NCBI GenBank assembly: GCA_007121485.1
Contig: SKKM01000283.1
Location: 1-10,814, forward strand
Length of the DNA: 10,814 nucleotides
DNA from: Wenzhouxiangella sp.
Lineage (GTDB): Bacteria; Pseudomonadota; Gammaproteobacteria; Xanthomonadales; Wenzhouxiangellaceae
Direction: 5' to 3'
The position numbers were made by a program, and so were the translations under genes. How positions within the stretch are numbered: position 1 is the first letter of the stretch; each line of letters opens with the position of its first letter. The notes under the pieces were generated by a model. It ran no database searches, was not told where the DNA came from, and saw only the letters and a program-made list of their open reading frames with translations. Below are positions 1 through 7,059 of this stretch, one piece after another.

Positions 1-218
1 CCAGCGCGCCCGATTTCGACGATTTCGAGCGTGCCTGGACCGCCAATGCGATGGGCAACCGCTCACTGCTGTTCCAGCGCCAGGGCAATTCCTGGCACGG
101 CGTCAAGGCGCTGGAGTGCCCCGAGGACCGGCTGCGCAAGGTGTTCATCGTGGTGGTCAACGCGGACAATCTCAGCGCCCGGCTGCGGCGCCTGTTTCAC
201 CGCCCGGACGGCTATTGA
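1..218 (+). CDS. 2OG-Fe(II) oxygenase-like protein, C-terminal fragment (5' end outside window)
   Basis: The reading frame is open from base 3 to a TGA at 216-218 and gives 71 residues; the start lies upstream of the window. The fragment contains GNSWHGV (visible residues 28-34), followed 11 residues after the His by Arg43/Arg45 and the hydrophobic strand VFIVVVN. This resembles the end of the double-stranded beta-helix in 2-oxoglutarate/Fe(II) dioxygenases, where a distal His of the HxD...H triad binds iron and a following Arg binds the 2OG carboxylate. The HxD half would be off the window, so catalytic competence cannot be judged. Good codon character and a clean stop 76 nt before the next gene support it as real. 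Another frame is also open over the same bases, but its protein is Arg/Ser/Ala-rich and nondescript. The family assignment rests on a short fragment; substrate is unknown. Confidence 0.62.
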   Translation, partial: SAPDFDDFERAWTANAMGNRSLLFQRQGNSWHGVKALECPEDRLRKVFIVVVNADNLSARLRRLFHRPDGY

Positions 219-257
219 GCGTGGTCGCCTAACGACCGGTACAAGCCCCGCATGCTC

Positions 258-266
258 TGATATGAT
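258..266 (+). promoter_or_regulatory. Possible extended -10 promoter for the DUF4124 gene
   Basis: TG at 258-259, one base, then TATGAT at 261-266 forms an extended -10 element with five of six consensus bases. Seventeen bases upstream the -35 position reads GGTACA (238-243), only half matching TTGACA, which extended -10 promoters can tolerate. It lies 28 nt before the ATG at 295, so a short leader is predicted. This is a pattern match only. Confidence 0.4.
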
Positions 267-294
267 CAAAGAATGACCACACGCCGGAGACGAC

Positions 295-735
295 ATGCCT
301 AAGCTCGCCCTGGCCATCCTGACCCTGATGGTCTCTTCTGCCGTGCTGGCCCAGGCCAGCATCTACCGCTGCGTCGACGAAGAAGGAACGGTTATTTTCA
401 GTGACCGGCCTTGCGATGAGGAAGCCCGGGAATACATCGGTGGCACCACGCTGAGCGTCATCAATGCGCCGGAAGACGTCGAAGCGCGCGCCGAAGCCAA
501 CCGCGCCTTCATCGAGGAACGCCGTGAGCGCCAGATCGAGGCACGGCGGCAGCGCACGCAGCAGGATGAGACTCCGGCCGTGGTTGAGCCCGTACGACCC
601 CAGACGCAGGTCTGGCCATTCTGGGCCCAGCCTCCCGTGGATCAGGAGCCGCCGCGGCAGCCTGAACACGACCGCGAAGAGCGTTTCTCCGCCCTCAGCG
701 GCCGACAGCCCGGCAGCGCTCGACGCCGGGACTAA
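295..735 (+). CDS. DUF4124 domain-containing secreted protein
   Basis: A 146-residue protein with an N-terminal Sec signal peptide: Lys3, a hydrophobic core over residues 4-18 and a likely cut near Ala19-Ala21. The exported part begins with the DUF4124 signature, IYRCVDEEGTVIFSDRPC (residues 23-40), whose Cys26 and Cys40 could form a disulfide. Residues ~55-90 are charged, Arg/Glu/Ala-rich and probably helical; the last ~55 residues are rich in Pro, Gln and Arg and look disordered. DUF4124 proteins are common in proteobacterial envelopes and have no agreed function, so none is assigned. The ATG at 295 is preceded by GGAG (286-289) at 5-nt spacing. The TAA at 733-735 is followed at once by an in-frame TAG, and overlaps the end of convergent lolA by 4 nt. 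Confidence 0.85.
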   Translation: MPKLALAILTLMVSSAVLAQASIYRCVDEEGTVIFSDRPCDEEAREYIGGTTLSVINAPEDVEARAEANRAFIEERRERQIEARRQRTQQDETPAVVEPVRPQTQVWPFWAQPPVDQEPPRQPEHDREERFSALSGRQPGSARRRD

Positions 736-1337
736 TAGCCCTCGAGTACGTCGACGCCCGGCGGCGGCTCGAACCGGAAGTCAGCGGGGTCCAGTTCCGG
801 GTTGCGGCGAATGTCGCTGAGTTCCAGCCGCGTGGTCTGCCCAACCAGTCTGTCCACCAGCAGCAGCAGCACCGGCGTGTCATTCTCGAAGCGCAAGCTG
901 GCGCGCTCGAAATCACCGCCCTCGTCCCGGGGCGCGAAATGCAGCTCATCATCCCGACCGCTGGCTTCGATCCGGTAGAACCGATCAAGCAGCTCCGGCC
1001 GGGTCAGCACCAGTAGCGGCGACTCGGCCGCGTCGGGCTGGTCACGAACCGTGACCTGGTCCAGCGACTCGTCGAAATGCCACAGGCGCTCGCCGTCGGC
1101 CACCAGCTGCTGGGGGAATGGCTCCGCGTAGTCCCAGCGAAAGCGGTCCGGGGCCATGAACTTGAGCGTTCCGTGTGACTCCTCGACGATGAAGCCGTCT
1201 TCATCGAAGATGACCTGGTGGAAGGTGCCGGACAGGGCGTCCAGGCCGGCGGCGAAACGGTCCAGCCGCTCGCGCGGGTCGGCCGCGGCCAGGGCCCAGC
1301 ACAAAACCAGACAAACGAAGGTAACAGTCCGCAGCAC
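732..1337 (-). CDS. lolA: Outer-membrane lipoprotein carrier protein LolA
   Basis: A periplasmic chaperone that takes lipoproteins from the LolCDE ABC transporter in the inner membrane and hands them to LolB at the outer membrane. The protein has 201 residues with a signal peptide of about 19 residues (hydrophobic 4-17, then AAA before Asp20), giving a mature size normal for LolA. Family landmarks are visible: DALSGTFHQ (~33-41), the APDRFRWDY block (~62-70) with the conserved Arg of the lipid-binding cavity region, LVADGERLW (~78-86), QVTVRD, and a C-terminal DPADFRFEPPPGVDVL. The start is GTG at 1335-1337, chosen because GAGGA sits 7 nt upstream on the minus strand and the signal peptide begins there. 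It follows ftsK by 65 nt on the same strand, an order conserved in many gammaproteobacteria. The usual next gene, rarA, is absent. Confidence 0.95.
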   Translation of the reverse strand: MLRTVTFVCLVLCWALAAADPRERLDRFAAGLDALSGTFHQVIFDEDGFIVEESHGTLKFMAPDRFRWDYAEPFPQQLVADGERLWHFDESLDQVTVRDQPDAAESPLLVLTRPELLDRFYRIEASGRDDELHFAPRDEGGDFERASLRFENDTPVLLLLVDRLVGQTTRLELSDIRRNPELDPADFRFEPPPGVDVLEGY

Positions 1338-1355
1338 CGCAATATCCTCACTGTG

Positions 1356-1376
1356 AAAAGCGCGCCGACCGGCGCG
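1356..1376 (-). terminator. Possible intercistronic hairpin (weak terminator or attenuator) between ftsK and lolA
   Basis: Plus-strand CGCGCC (1361-1366) and GGCGCG (1371-1376) form a perfect 6-bp GC stem with the 4-nt loop GACC. Read on the minus strand the stem is followed, after a C, by TTTT (1359-1356). The U-tract is short and then broken, so termination would be partial at best. It lies between the ftsK stop and the lolA Shine-Dalgarno sequence, where it could trim lolA expression or stabilise a processed lolA mRNA. Confidence 0.35.
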
Positions 1377-1402
1377 AACGGATCAGGCAAAAACCCAAAA
1401 CA

Positions 1403-3706
1403 TCAGTCGCGCGGCGGCGCCGGAGCCAGTACCTCGCGCTGGCCGTTGTGCTCCGGCGGGCTGACAACGCCCTGCGCCTCCATCTCCTCGATCAGCCGGG
1501 CGGCGCGGTTGTAGCCGATCCGGAGCTGGCGCTGAACGCTGGAAATCGAAGCGCGGCGACTCTCCAGCACGTAGGCAACGGCCTTGTCGTAAAGTTCATC
1601 CTCGGAGTCGCCCGCACTGGCTTCCGGCAGTCCGTTGGCGCCGATGGTCAGACCGTCGGTGGTGGTCTGCGTTTCCGCCAGCACTTCCTCGAGGTAGTCG
1701 GGCTCGCCCTGCTCCTTCAGCCAGTTGACCACCTTGTGCACCTCGTGATCGTCCACGAAGGCGCCGTGAATGCGCTCGGGCAGACCCGATCCCGGCGGCA
1801 GGTAGAGCATGTCGCCGTGGCCCAGGAGCTGCTCGGCGCCCTGCTGATCGAGGATGGTGCGCGAGTCGATGCGCGAGGACACCTGGAACGCCATCCGGGT
1901 CGGGATATTGGCCTTGATCAGGCCGGTGATCACGTCGACGGACGGCCGCTGCGTGGCAAGAATGAGGTGGATGCCGGAAGCGCGCGCCTTTTGCGCCAGG
2001 CGTGCGATCAGCTGCTCGACCTTCTTGCCCACGATCATCATCATGTCGGCAAACTCGTCGACCACGACCACGATGTACGGCAGCCGCTCCAGCGTCGGCG
2101 GGGATTCGCCGGGCGTCAGGCTGTCGGGACTGACCAGCGGGTCGGGAATCGGCCGGTTCTTGTCGATCGCTTCCTTGACCTTGCGGTTGTAGCCGGCCAG
2201 GTTGCGCACGCCCAGCGCGGCCATGAGACGGTAACGACGCTCCATCTCGGCTACGCACCAGCGCAGCGCGTTGGCCGCTTCCTTCATGTCGGTCACGACC
2301 GGCGTCAGCAGGTGCTGAATGCCCTCGTAGACCGACAACTCCAGCATTTTCGGATCGACCATGATCAGGCGGACCTGATCCGGGCTGGCCTTGTACAGCA
2401 GGCTCAGGATCATGGCGTTGATGGCCACGGATTTCCCCGAACCGGTGGTTCCCGCCACCAGCAGATGCGGCATGCGTGTGATGTCGGCGGTCAACGGCTT
2501 GCCGGAGATGCTCTTGCCCAGCCCGACCGTCAGCGGCGAACCGGCCTTGGCATAGACCTCCGAGGACAGGATTTCACGCAGATGGACGATCTCGCGGTGC
2601 TGGTTCGGAATCTCCAGACCGATCACGCTCTTGCCGGGGATCACGTCGACCACGCGCACCGAAATCACGCTCAAGCCGCGTGCCAGGTCCTTGGCCAGGT
2701 TGGAAATCTGGGCACCCTTGACGCCCGGCGCCGGCTGCAGCTCGAAACGGGTGATGACCGGACCCGGATGCACCGCCACCACCTCGGCTTCCACGCCGAA
2801 ATCCGCCAGCTTGAGCTCGACCTGGCGGCTCATGGCCTTGAGCGTGTCTTCCGAGTAGCCCGAACGCTGCACCGCCGGCTCGTCCAGCAGTTCCAGCGGA
2901 GGCAGCCCGCCTTCCGGCAGGTTCTTGAACAGCGGCTGCTGGCGCTGCTTGGCGTCTTCGCGCGGCTTGACCTCCGGCGCGACCCGCGGCTCGATTCGCA
3001 CCTCCGGCCGGTTCTGGCGTTTCAGCGTGTCCTTCTTGCGCACTTCCTCACGCACCGCCCTGGCCCGACGGCCGTGAATCCAGTCGCGCAGGCGGCCGAA
3101 GCGGTCCACGCTCCAGGCCACCAGCGCCAGGGCGAGAAAACCGGTGCGGTCAACCACGCGGATCCAGGACAGGCCGGTGAGCAGGGTGATGCCGCCGAGG
3201 AAGATGCTGAGGCTGATCAGGGCGGCCCCGGTAAAGCCCAGCGCCCGCACCATCGGACCGGAAAGCACCGCACCCAGCGCTCCACCGGGCTGGACCAGCG
3301 CCCCGCGCGACTGCAGGGACAGCAGGATGCAGCCGCTCAGGATGACGACCAGCAGGCCACCGGCGCGCAAGCCCCACTCGCCCAGGCTGGCCGGCTCGGA
3401 ACGCTCACGCAACACTTTCAGGCCGATCAGGCCCACCAGCACAGGGGCAAGGTAGGCCATATAGCCGAACAGGAACAGGAAGACGTCGGACAACCAGGCC
3501 CCCACGGGTCCGCCGAGGTTGCGCACCCCGGGTTCCGAGGCCACCCGCGACCACCCCGGGTCGGCCGGGTTGTGGCTGAGAAGGCTCAGCATCAAATACA
3601 CGGCCACGACCATGATGACAAGGAACAAGGCCTCGCTCATCCGTCTGGTCATGACACCGGAAAACTCCGACGCGGCTGTTCTGGATTTCGATGCGGTACG
3701 GCTCAT
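1403..3706 (-). CDS. ftsK: DNA translocase FtsK (short-linker form)
   Basis: A septum-anchored DNA pump that clears chromosome ends and activates XerCD/dif recombination. Numbered from the ATG at 3704-3706 (767 residues), the N-terminal part carries four to five membrane segments (~26-44, 74-97, 117-134, 154-178, ~189-200). A charged linker of only about 90 residues follows, then the alpha/beta RecA-like motor with Walker A GTTGSGKS (419-426), Walker B VVVVDEFAD (Asp550-Glu551) and the ATQRPS segment (~584-589). The C-terminal gamma winged helix (~700-767; SSVQRQLRIGYNRAARLIE) is the KOPS-reading, XerD-contacting domain. All key residues are present. E. coli FtsK is far longer because of its linker. 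A TTG at 3737-3739 would add 11 residues; neither start has a good Shine-Dalgarno, and ATG is preferred for its typical polar MSRTASKS beginning. It follows ald by 43 nt and precedes lolA. Confidence 0.96.
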   Translation of the reverse strand: MSRTASKSRTAASEFSGVMTRRMSEALFLVIMVVAVYLMLSLLSHNPADPGWSRVASEPGVRNLGGPVGAWLSDVFLFLFGYMAYLAPVLVGLIGLKVLRERSEPASLGEWGLRAGGLLVVILSGCILLSLQSRGALVQPGGALGAVLSGPMVRALGFTGAALISLSIFLGGITLLTGLSWIRVVDRTGFLALALVAWSVDRFGRLRDWIHGRRARAVREEVRKKDTLKRQNRPEVRIEPRVAPEVKPREDAKQRQQPLFKNLPEGGLPPLELLDEPAVQRSGYSEDTLKAMSRQVELKLADFGVEAEVVAVHPGPVITRFELQPAPGVKGAQISNLAKDLARGLSVISVRVVDVIPGKSVIGLEIPNQHREIVHLREILSSEVYAKAGSPLTVGLGKSISGKPLTADITRMPHLLVAGTTGSGKSVAINAMILSLLYKASPDQVRLIMVDPKMLELSVYEGIQHLLTPVVTDMKEAANALRWCVAEMERRYRLMAALGVRNLAGYNRKVKEAIDKNRPIPDPLVSPDSLTPGESPPTLERLPYIVVVVDEFADMMMIVGKKVEQLIARLAQKARASGIHLILATQRPSVDVITGLIKANIPTRMAFQVSSRIDSRTILDQQGAEQLLGHGDMLYLPPGSGLPERIHGAFVDDHEVHKVVNWLKEQGEPDYLEEVLAETQTTTDGLTIGANGLPEASAGDSEDELYDKAVAYVLESRRASISSVQRQLRIGYNRAARLIEEMEAQGVVSPPEHNGQREVLAPAPPRD

Positions 3707-3749
3707 CAGCCCGGATTCTGCATTAAAAGCAACCGTCAACCAACCGATT

Positions 3750-4808
3750 TCATTGTTTCAATGCGGAATGAACCAGTTCTCCCGAACGGACGTTGATGCC
3801 CTTGAGCAAGGAAGCATGGGCGCTCCAGTCCGGCCGCGCCATCCGCTGCACGTAAGGCAGAATGGCGGCACACAGGGCCTGGCTCGACGTTCGGGGCACC
3901 GCTCCCGGCATGTTGGTCACGGCGAAATGAGTCACACCGTCGACCTGGTAGGTCGGGTCGGCATAGGTGGTCGGGCGCGTGGTCTCGAAGCATCCGCCCT
4001 GGTCCACAGAGATATCCACCACCACGCTGCCGTCGGCCATGGCCGCGATCATGTCGCGCGTGACCACGTGGGGCGCCCGTGCGCCGGTGACCAGCACGGC
4101 GCCAATCACCATGTCGGCGCGGGAGACCATATCGCCGACGGTTTCGGCATACGGATACAGCGCGGTAACGTTGGGGCCGATGGCCATCATTTCCGCCAGC
4201 CGGTCCTGGCGCCGGTCGAACACGGTGACGCGGGCACCGGCGGCTGCGGCCAGGCGCGCGGCGTTGCCGCCGGCAGCACCGGCGCCGAGCACGACGACGT
4301 GACCACGATCCGCCGACGGCAGACCGCCCAGCAGGATGCCGCGCCCGCCCTGGGGCATGTGCAGCAAGTGCGTGCCCACCTGGACCCCGATGCGCCCGGC
4401 GATGTTGCTCATGGGCGCCAGCAGCGGCAGGGAACCGTCTGCCTCCTCGACCGTCTCGAACGCCACCCCGGTCAGGCCAATCTCGAGCAGGCGCTGGGTC
4501 AGCTCCGGCTCGGCGGCCAGGTGCAGGTAGCAGAACAGCAGGTGGTCGGAGCGCAAGTGCTGCAGATCACCGGCGATCGGCTCCTTGACCTTGACCACCA
4601 GTTCGGCTTTCTCGTACAGGGCTGCCGCGTCCGGCAGGATCTGCGCGCCAACCCGCTCGAAGTCCTCGTCGGCGAATCCGCTCTTGCGGCCCGCGCCGGC
4701 CTGCAGGAACACATCATGACCGGCCCGCACCAGGTCGCCACAGGCTGCCGGCACCAGGGCCACTCGGCCCTCCAGGGTTTTCGTTTCAGATGGCACACCA
4801 ATCCGCAT
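3750..4808 (-). CDS. ald: Alanine dehydrogenase
   Basis: Catalyses NAD-dependent, reversible conversion of L-alanine to pyruvate and ammonia in the cytoplasm. The 352-residue protein is close to the normal length. Active-site residues fall at the positions known from Mycobacterium tuberculosis Ald: Arg15 (EGRVALVP), Lys75 (VKVKEP), His96 (CYLHLA) and Asp269 (DISVDQGG, one off from Asp270). The Rossmann motif is GAGAAGG (175-181), with Asp198 ending the second strand to hold the NAD ribose; MPQGGRGILLGG (151-162) is a family signature. The start is the ATG at 4806-4808, with TAGGT about 5 nt upstream; a GTG at 4842-4844 would add 12 residues untypical of the family. It is divergent from trxB (162 nt apart) and reads toward ftsK. 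No lrp-type regulator lies beside it. Confidence 0.95.
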   Translation of the reverse strand: MRIGVPSETKTLEGRVALVPAACGDLVRAGHDVFLQAGAGRKSGFADEDFERVGAQILPDAAALYEKAELVVKVKEPIAGDLQHLRSDHLLFCYLHLAAEPELTQRLLEIGLTGVAFETVEEADGSLPLLAPMSNIAGRIGVQVGTHLLHMPQGGRGILLGGLPSADRGHVVVLGAGAAGGNAARLAAAAGARVTVFDRRQDRLAEMMAIGPNVTALYPYAETVGDMVSRADMVIGAVLVTGARAPHVVTRDMIAAMADGSVVVDISVDQGGCFETTRPTTYADPTYQVDGVTHFAVTNMPGAVPRTSSQALCAAILPYVQRMARPDWSAHASLLKGINVRSGELVHSALKQ

Positions 4809-4970
4809 AAGATACCTACCCAAGCTCTTCTGTTTTTTTGTCACGAAAACGCCTGCTCTGCCGCAACACCAGTCTCGGGGCGGTTAATATTAGAGTTTCG
4901 AAATATTCCTATCCCGGCGGGCCGAAGTTTCGTGTTCGATTTTTGGCCCCTCTAACTGCGAGAAGTATAC
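4809..4970. promoter_or_regulatory. Divergent control region between ald and trxB
   Basis: These 162 nt must hold the promoters for ald (minus) and trxB (plus). An AT-rich island at 4884-4910 stands out from GC-rich surroundings. It contains two copies of the palindrome AATATT (4886-4891 and 4902-4907) spaced 16 bp centre to centre, with TTTCGAAA (4896-4903) between and overlapping the second. I could not fit a convincing -35/-10 pair in either direction. The ald-proximal end holds its ribosome-binding site (TAGGT) and a run of seven A on the minus strand (4833-4839). The trxB-proximal end has GAGAAG just before the ATG. Confidence 0.5.
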
Positions 4971-5927
4971 ATGTCCGATCCCCGCCACATTCGCCTCCTG
5001 ATCCTCGGCTCCGGCCCTGCCGGCTACACGGCTGCCGTCTACGCCGCCCGCGCCAATCTCAAGCCCGTCATCATCACCGGCATACAGCAAGGCGGGCAAT
5101 TGATGACTACCACCGACGTGGAAAACTGGCCCGGTGACTATCCCGATCTGCAGGGCCCGGAACTGATGGCGCGCATGGCCAAGCACGCCGAGGCCTTTCA
5201 GACCGAAATGGTCTTCGATCACATCCACAGTGCCGACCTGAGCCGGCGGCCGTTCCGCCTTGAGGGCGACAGCGGCGTCTATACCTGCGACGCGTTGATC
5301 ATCGCCACCGGCGCTTCGGCCCGCTACCTCGGCCTGCCCTCCGAGCAACAGTTCCTCGGCCGCGGGGTCTCGGCCTGCGCGACCTGTGACGGCTTTTTCT
5401 ATCGCGACAAGCCGGTCGCCGTGATCGGCGGCGGCAACACCGCCGTCGAGGAAGCCCTGTACCTGGCCAATATCGCCAGCCACGTCACCCTCGTGCATCG
5501 CCGCGACGAGCTGCGGGCCGAGAAGATCCTGCAGGAGCGATTGCTGCAGCGCGTGGACGAGGGCAAGGTCGAGATTCGCTGGGATCACGTGCTCGACGAG
5601 GTCCTCGGCGACGAGGACGGCGTGACCGGCATGCGCATCCGCCATGTCGACAGCGGTGAGACCAGCGACCTGGCGCTCGACGCGGTCTTCATCGCGATCG
5701 GCCATGATCCCAATACCTCCATATTCATGGACCAGCTCGACATGCAGGACGGCTATATCCAGATTCGCAGCGGCCTGGAAGGCATGGCGACGGCAACCAG
5801 CGTGCCGGGCGTGTTTGCCGCCGGCGACGTGGCCGACCACGTCTACCGGCAGGCGGTGACCTCCGCCGGCTTCGGCTGCATGGCGGCGCTGGACGCCGAA
5901 CGCTTCCTTGACGAACTCGGCGGCTGA
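4971..5927 (+). CDS. trxB: Thioredoxin-disulfide reductase
   Basis: An FAD enzyme that uses NADPH to reduce thioredoxin in the cytoplasm. The 318-residue protein is the usual size of low-molecular-weight bacterial TrxB. In order: FAD-binding GSGPAG (13-18), the GGQLMTT and ENWPG blocks (41-55), the redox motif Cys136-Ala-Thr-Cys139 within SACATCDGFFY (E. coli Cys135/Cys138), the NADPH Rossmann motif GGGNTA (153-158), the 2'-phosphate-binding His176-Arg177-Arg178, and the closing FAD motif GVFAAGDV followed by RQAVTSAGFGCMAA. Nothing essential is missing. The ATG at 4971 is preceded by GAGAAG at about 5-nt spacing. It heads a plus-strand cluster: the next gene starts inside its last codons and aat follows, so the three are probably co-transcribed. 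Confidence 0.97.
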   Translation: MSDPRHIRLLILGSGPAGYTAAVYAARANLKPVIITGIQQGGQLMTTTDVENWPGDYPDLQGPELMARMAKHAEAFQTEMVFDHIHSADLSRRPFRLEGDSGVYTCDALIIATGASARYLGLPSEQQFLGRGVSACATCDGFFYRDKPVAVIGGGNTAVEEALYLANIASHVTLVHRRDELRAEKILQERLLQRVDEGKVEIRWDHVLDEVLGDEDGVTGMRIRHVDSGETSDLALDAVFIAIGHDPNTSIFMDQLDMQDGYIQIRSGLEGMATATSVPGVFAAGDVADHVYRQAVTSAGFGCMAALDAERFLDELGG

Positions 5928-7047
5928 ACTCATCCAGCTGAGTACCGGCGCGCATGCGCCGGAGCGCAGCGCCTGGCAGGGGCTGGAAAGCGCTACCGGC
6001 CCCTTCGTCCACTGGGATTTCCTCAATGCCCTGGCCGCTGCCGGATGCACCGGCGCCAACACCGGCTGGCAACCGGAGTTCTTCGAAGTCAGGCGCGAAG
6101 GGGCCTTGTGCGCCGCCGCGCCGGCCTGGCTGAAGCACCATTCGCACGGCGAGTTCGTATTCGACTGGGCCTGGGCGCGGGCGGCCATGCAGGCCGGCAT
6201 GCCCTGGTACCCCAAGCTGCTGGTTGCCGCACCGTTCACGCCGGTGACCGGCCCCCGCTTGCTGGGCGCGGGCCGCGCCCCGGTCGCCGCCGAGCGCCTG
6301 GTCGAACAGCTGGAGCACTGCGTCGAACAGCGCCGCCTGTCCTCGGCCGGAGTGAACTTCTGCACCGATGACGATGCCAGGATCCTGGCGGATGCCGGCT
6401 GGCTGGAGCGCTTCGACTGGCAGTATCACTGGCGCGACGAGGGCTATCGTGACTTTGACGATTTTCTCGACCGCTTCCGGCGCAAGGCGCGCAAGAACCT
6501 GCGCGCCGAACGCCGAAAAGTCGGGGAAAGAGGCTGGAACTTCGTCTGGAAAACCGGCGCCGAACTCGACGAGGAAGAGATCGACCTGGTGCATCGCTGT
6601 TACCTGAGCACCTTCCAGCTCTACGGCAACCGGCCGTCCCTGAACCGCGAATTCCTGGCCGCGGCCGCCGCTCTGGTGGAGCCGCAAATGCTGGTTTGCC
6701 TGGCCTGCCTCAATGACCAGGCACTGGCCGCGGCCGTCTTCTGGCGCGACCGGGAACGGCTGTACGGCCGCTACTGGGGCAGCATGGTCGACGAGCGCGA
6801 CGTGCATTTCGAAGCCTGCTACTACCAGGGCATCGAATACTGCCTCCGGCACGGCCTGGAGTGGTTCGAACCCGGCGCCCAGGGCGAACACAAGATCCGC
6901 CGCGGCTTCCTGCCGCAGCGCACCCGGTCCTTCCACTACATCCGCTCACCGGCCATGCGCGGCGCGATCCGGCGCTATCTCGAGGCCGAGGGCGAGGCGC
7001 TGATGGCTTACCGGCGGGATCTGGAAAGGCTGAACCCCTTCGCCTGA
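5908..7047 (+). CDS. COG3146 / FemAB-like GNAT-fold protein (PF04339 family)
   Basis: A 379-residue cytoplasmic protein with the marks of the COG3146 (DUF482, FemAB-like) family: a basic helix FRRKARKNLRAERRKV (190-205), the strand pair AVFWRDRERLYGRYWGS (276-292), FEACYYQGIEYC (301-312) and the most conserved block FEPGAQGEHKIRRGF (320-334). The fold is a double GNAT domain related to Fem peptidyl transferases, which use aminoacyl-tRNA. Some databases call the family peptidoglycan biosynthesis proteins, but the reaction is not established and I do not assign one. The start is TTG at 5908-5910, overlapping the end of trxB by 20 nt with only a weak upstream GGACG; no in-frame ATG or GTG occurs before about residue 94, well inside the conserved region, so TTG is the likeliest choice. 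Its place between trxB and aat suggests a shared transcript. Confidence 0.85.
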   Translation: MTNSAAELIQLSTGAHAPERSAWQGLESATGPFVHWDFLNALAAAGCTGANTGWQPEFFEVRREGALCAAAPAWLKHHSHGEFVFDWAWARAAMQAGMPWYPKLLVAAPFTPVTGPRLLGAGRAPVAAERLVEQLEHCVEQRRLSSAGVNFCTDDDARILADAGWLERFDWQYHWRDEGYRDFDDFLDRFRRKARKNLRAERRKVGERGWNFVWKTGAELDEEEIDLVHRCYLSTFQLYGNRPSLNREFLAAAAALVEPQMLVCLACLNDQALAAAVFWRDRERLYGRYWGSMVDERDVHFEACYYQGIEYCLRHGLEWFEPGAQGEHKIRRGFLPQRTRSFHYIRSPAMRGAIRRYLEAEGEALMAYRRDLERLNPFA

Positions 7048-7059
7048 GTCATTGCCGAA

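Noticed and set aside
223..237. GGTCG / CGACC stem after the oxygenase-like gene as a terminator
   Set aside because: Only 5 bp, with no T-run afterwards on either strand.
31..276. An 81-codon plus-strand frame over the first genes
   Set aside because: It is a different frame from the oxygenase-like fragment, with Arg/Ser/Ala-rich composition; the alternative frame gives a coherent protein ending at 218.
1448..3796. A 782-codon open frame on the plus strand opposite ftsK
   Set aside because: It mirrors ftsK almost exactly, its protein is rich in His, Gln, Arg and Ala without domains or a membrane pattern, and ftsK is unambiguous. Long antisense frames are expected opposite GC-rich genes.
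4809..4846. GTGACA on the minus strand near 4839-4844 as a -35 for ald
   Set aside because: No -10-like sequence follows at 15-19 nt; the stretch is mostly the A-run and the ald ribosome-binding site.
3519..4955. A 478-codon plus-strand frame opposite ald and the ftsK start
   Set aside because: It is an antisense shadow of ald with low-complexity His/Gly/Gln composition; ald has all its active-site residues at the expected positions.
4943..4971. TTGGCC and TATACA with a 17-nt spacer before trxB as a promoter
   Set aside because: The -10 would overlap the ATG, so transcription would start inside the gene and skip the start codon.
4890..6936. Two long minus-strand frames opposite trxB and the COG3146 gene
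   Set aside because: Both are complements of well-supported genes and contain no recognisable motif; they reflect codon bias.
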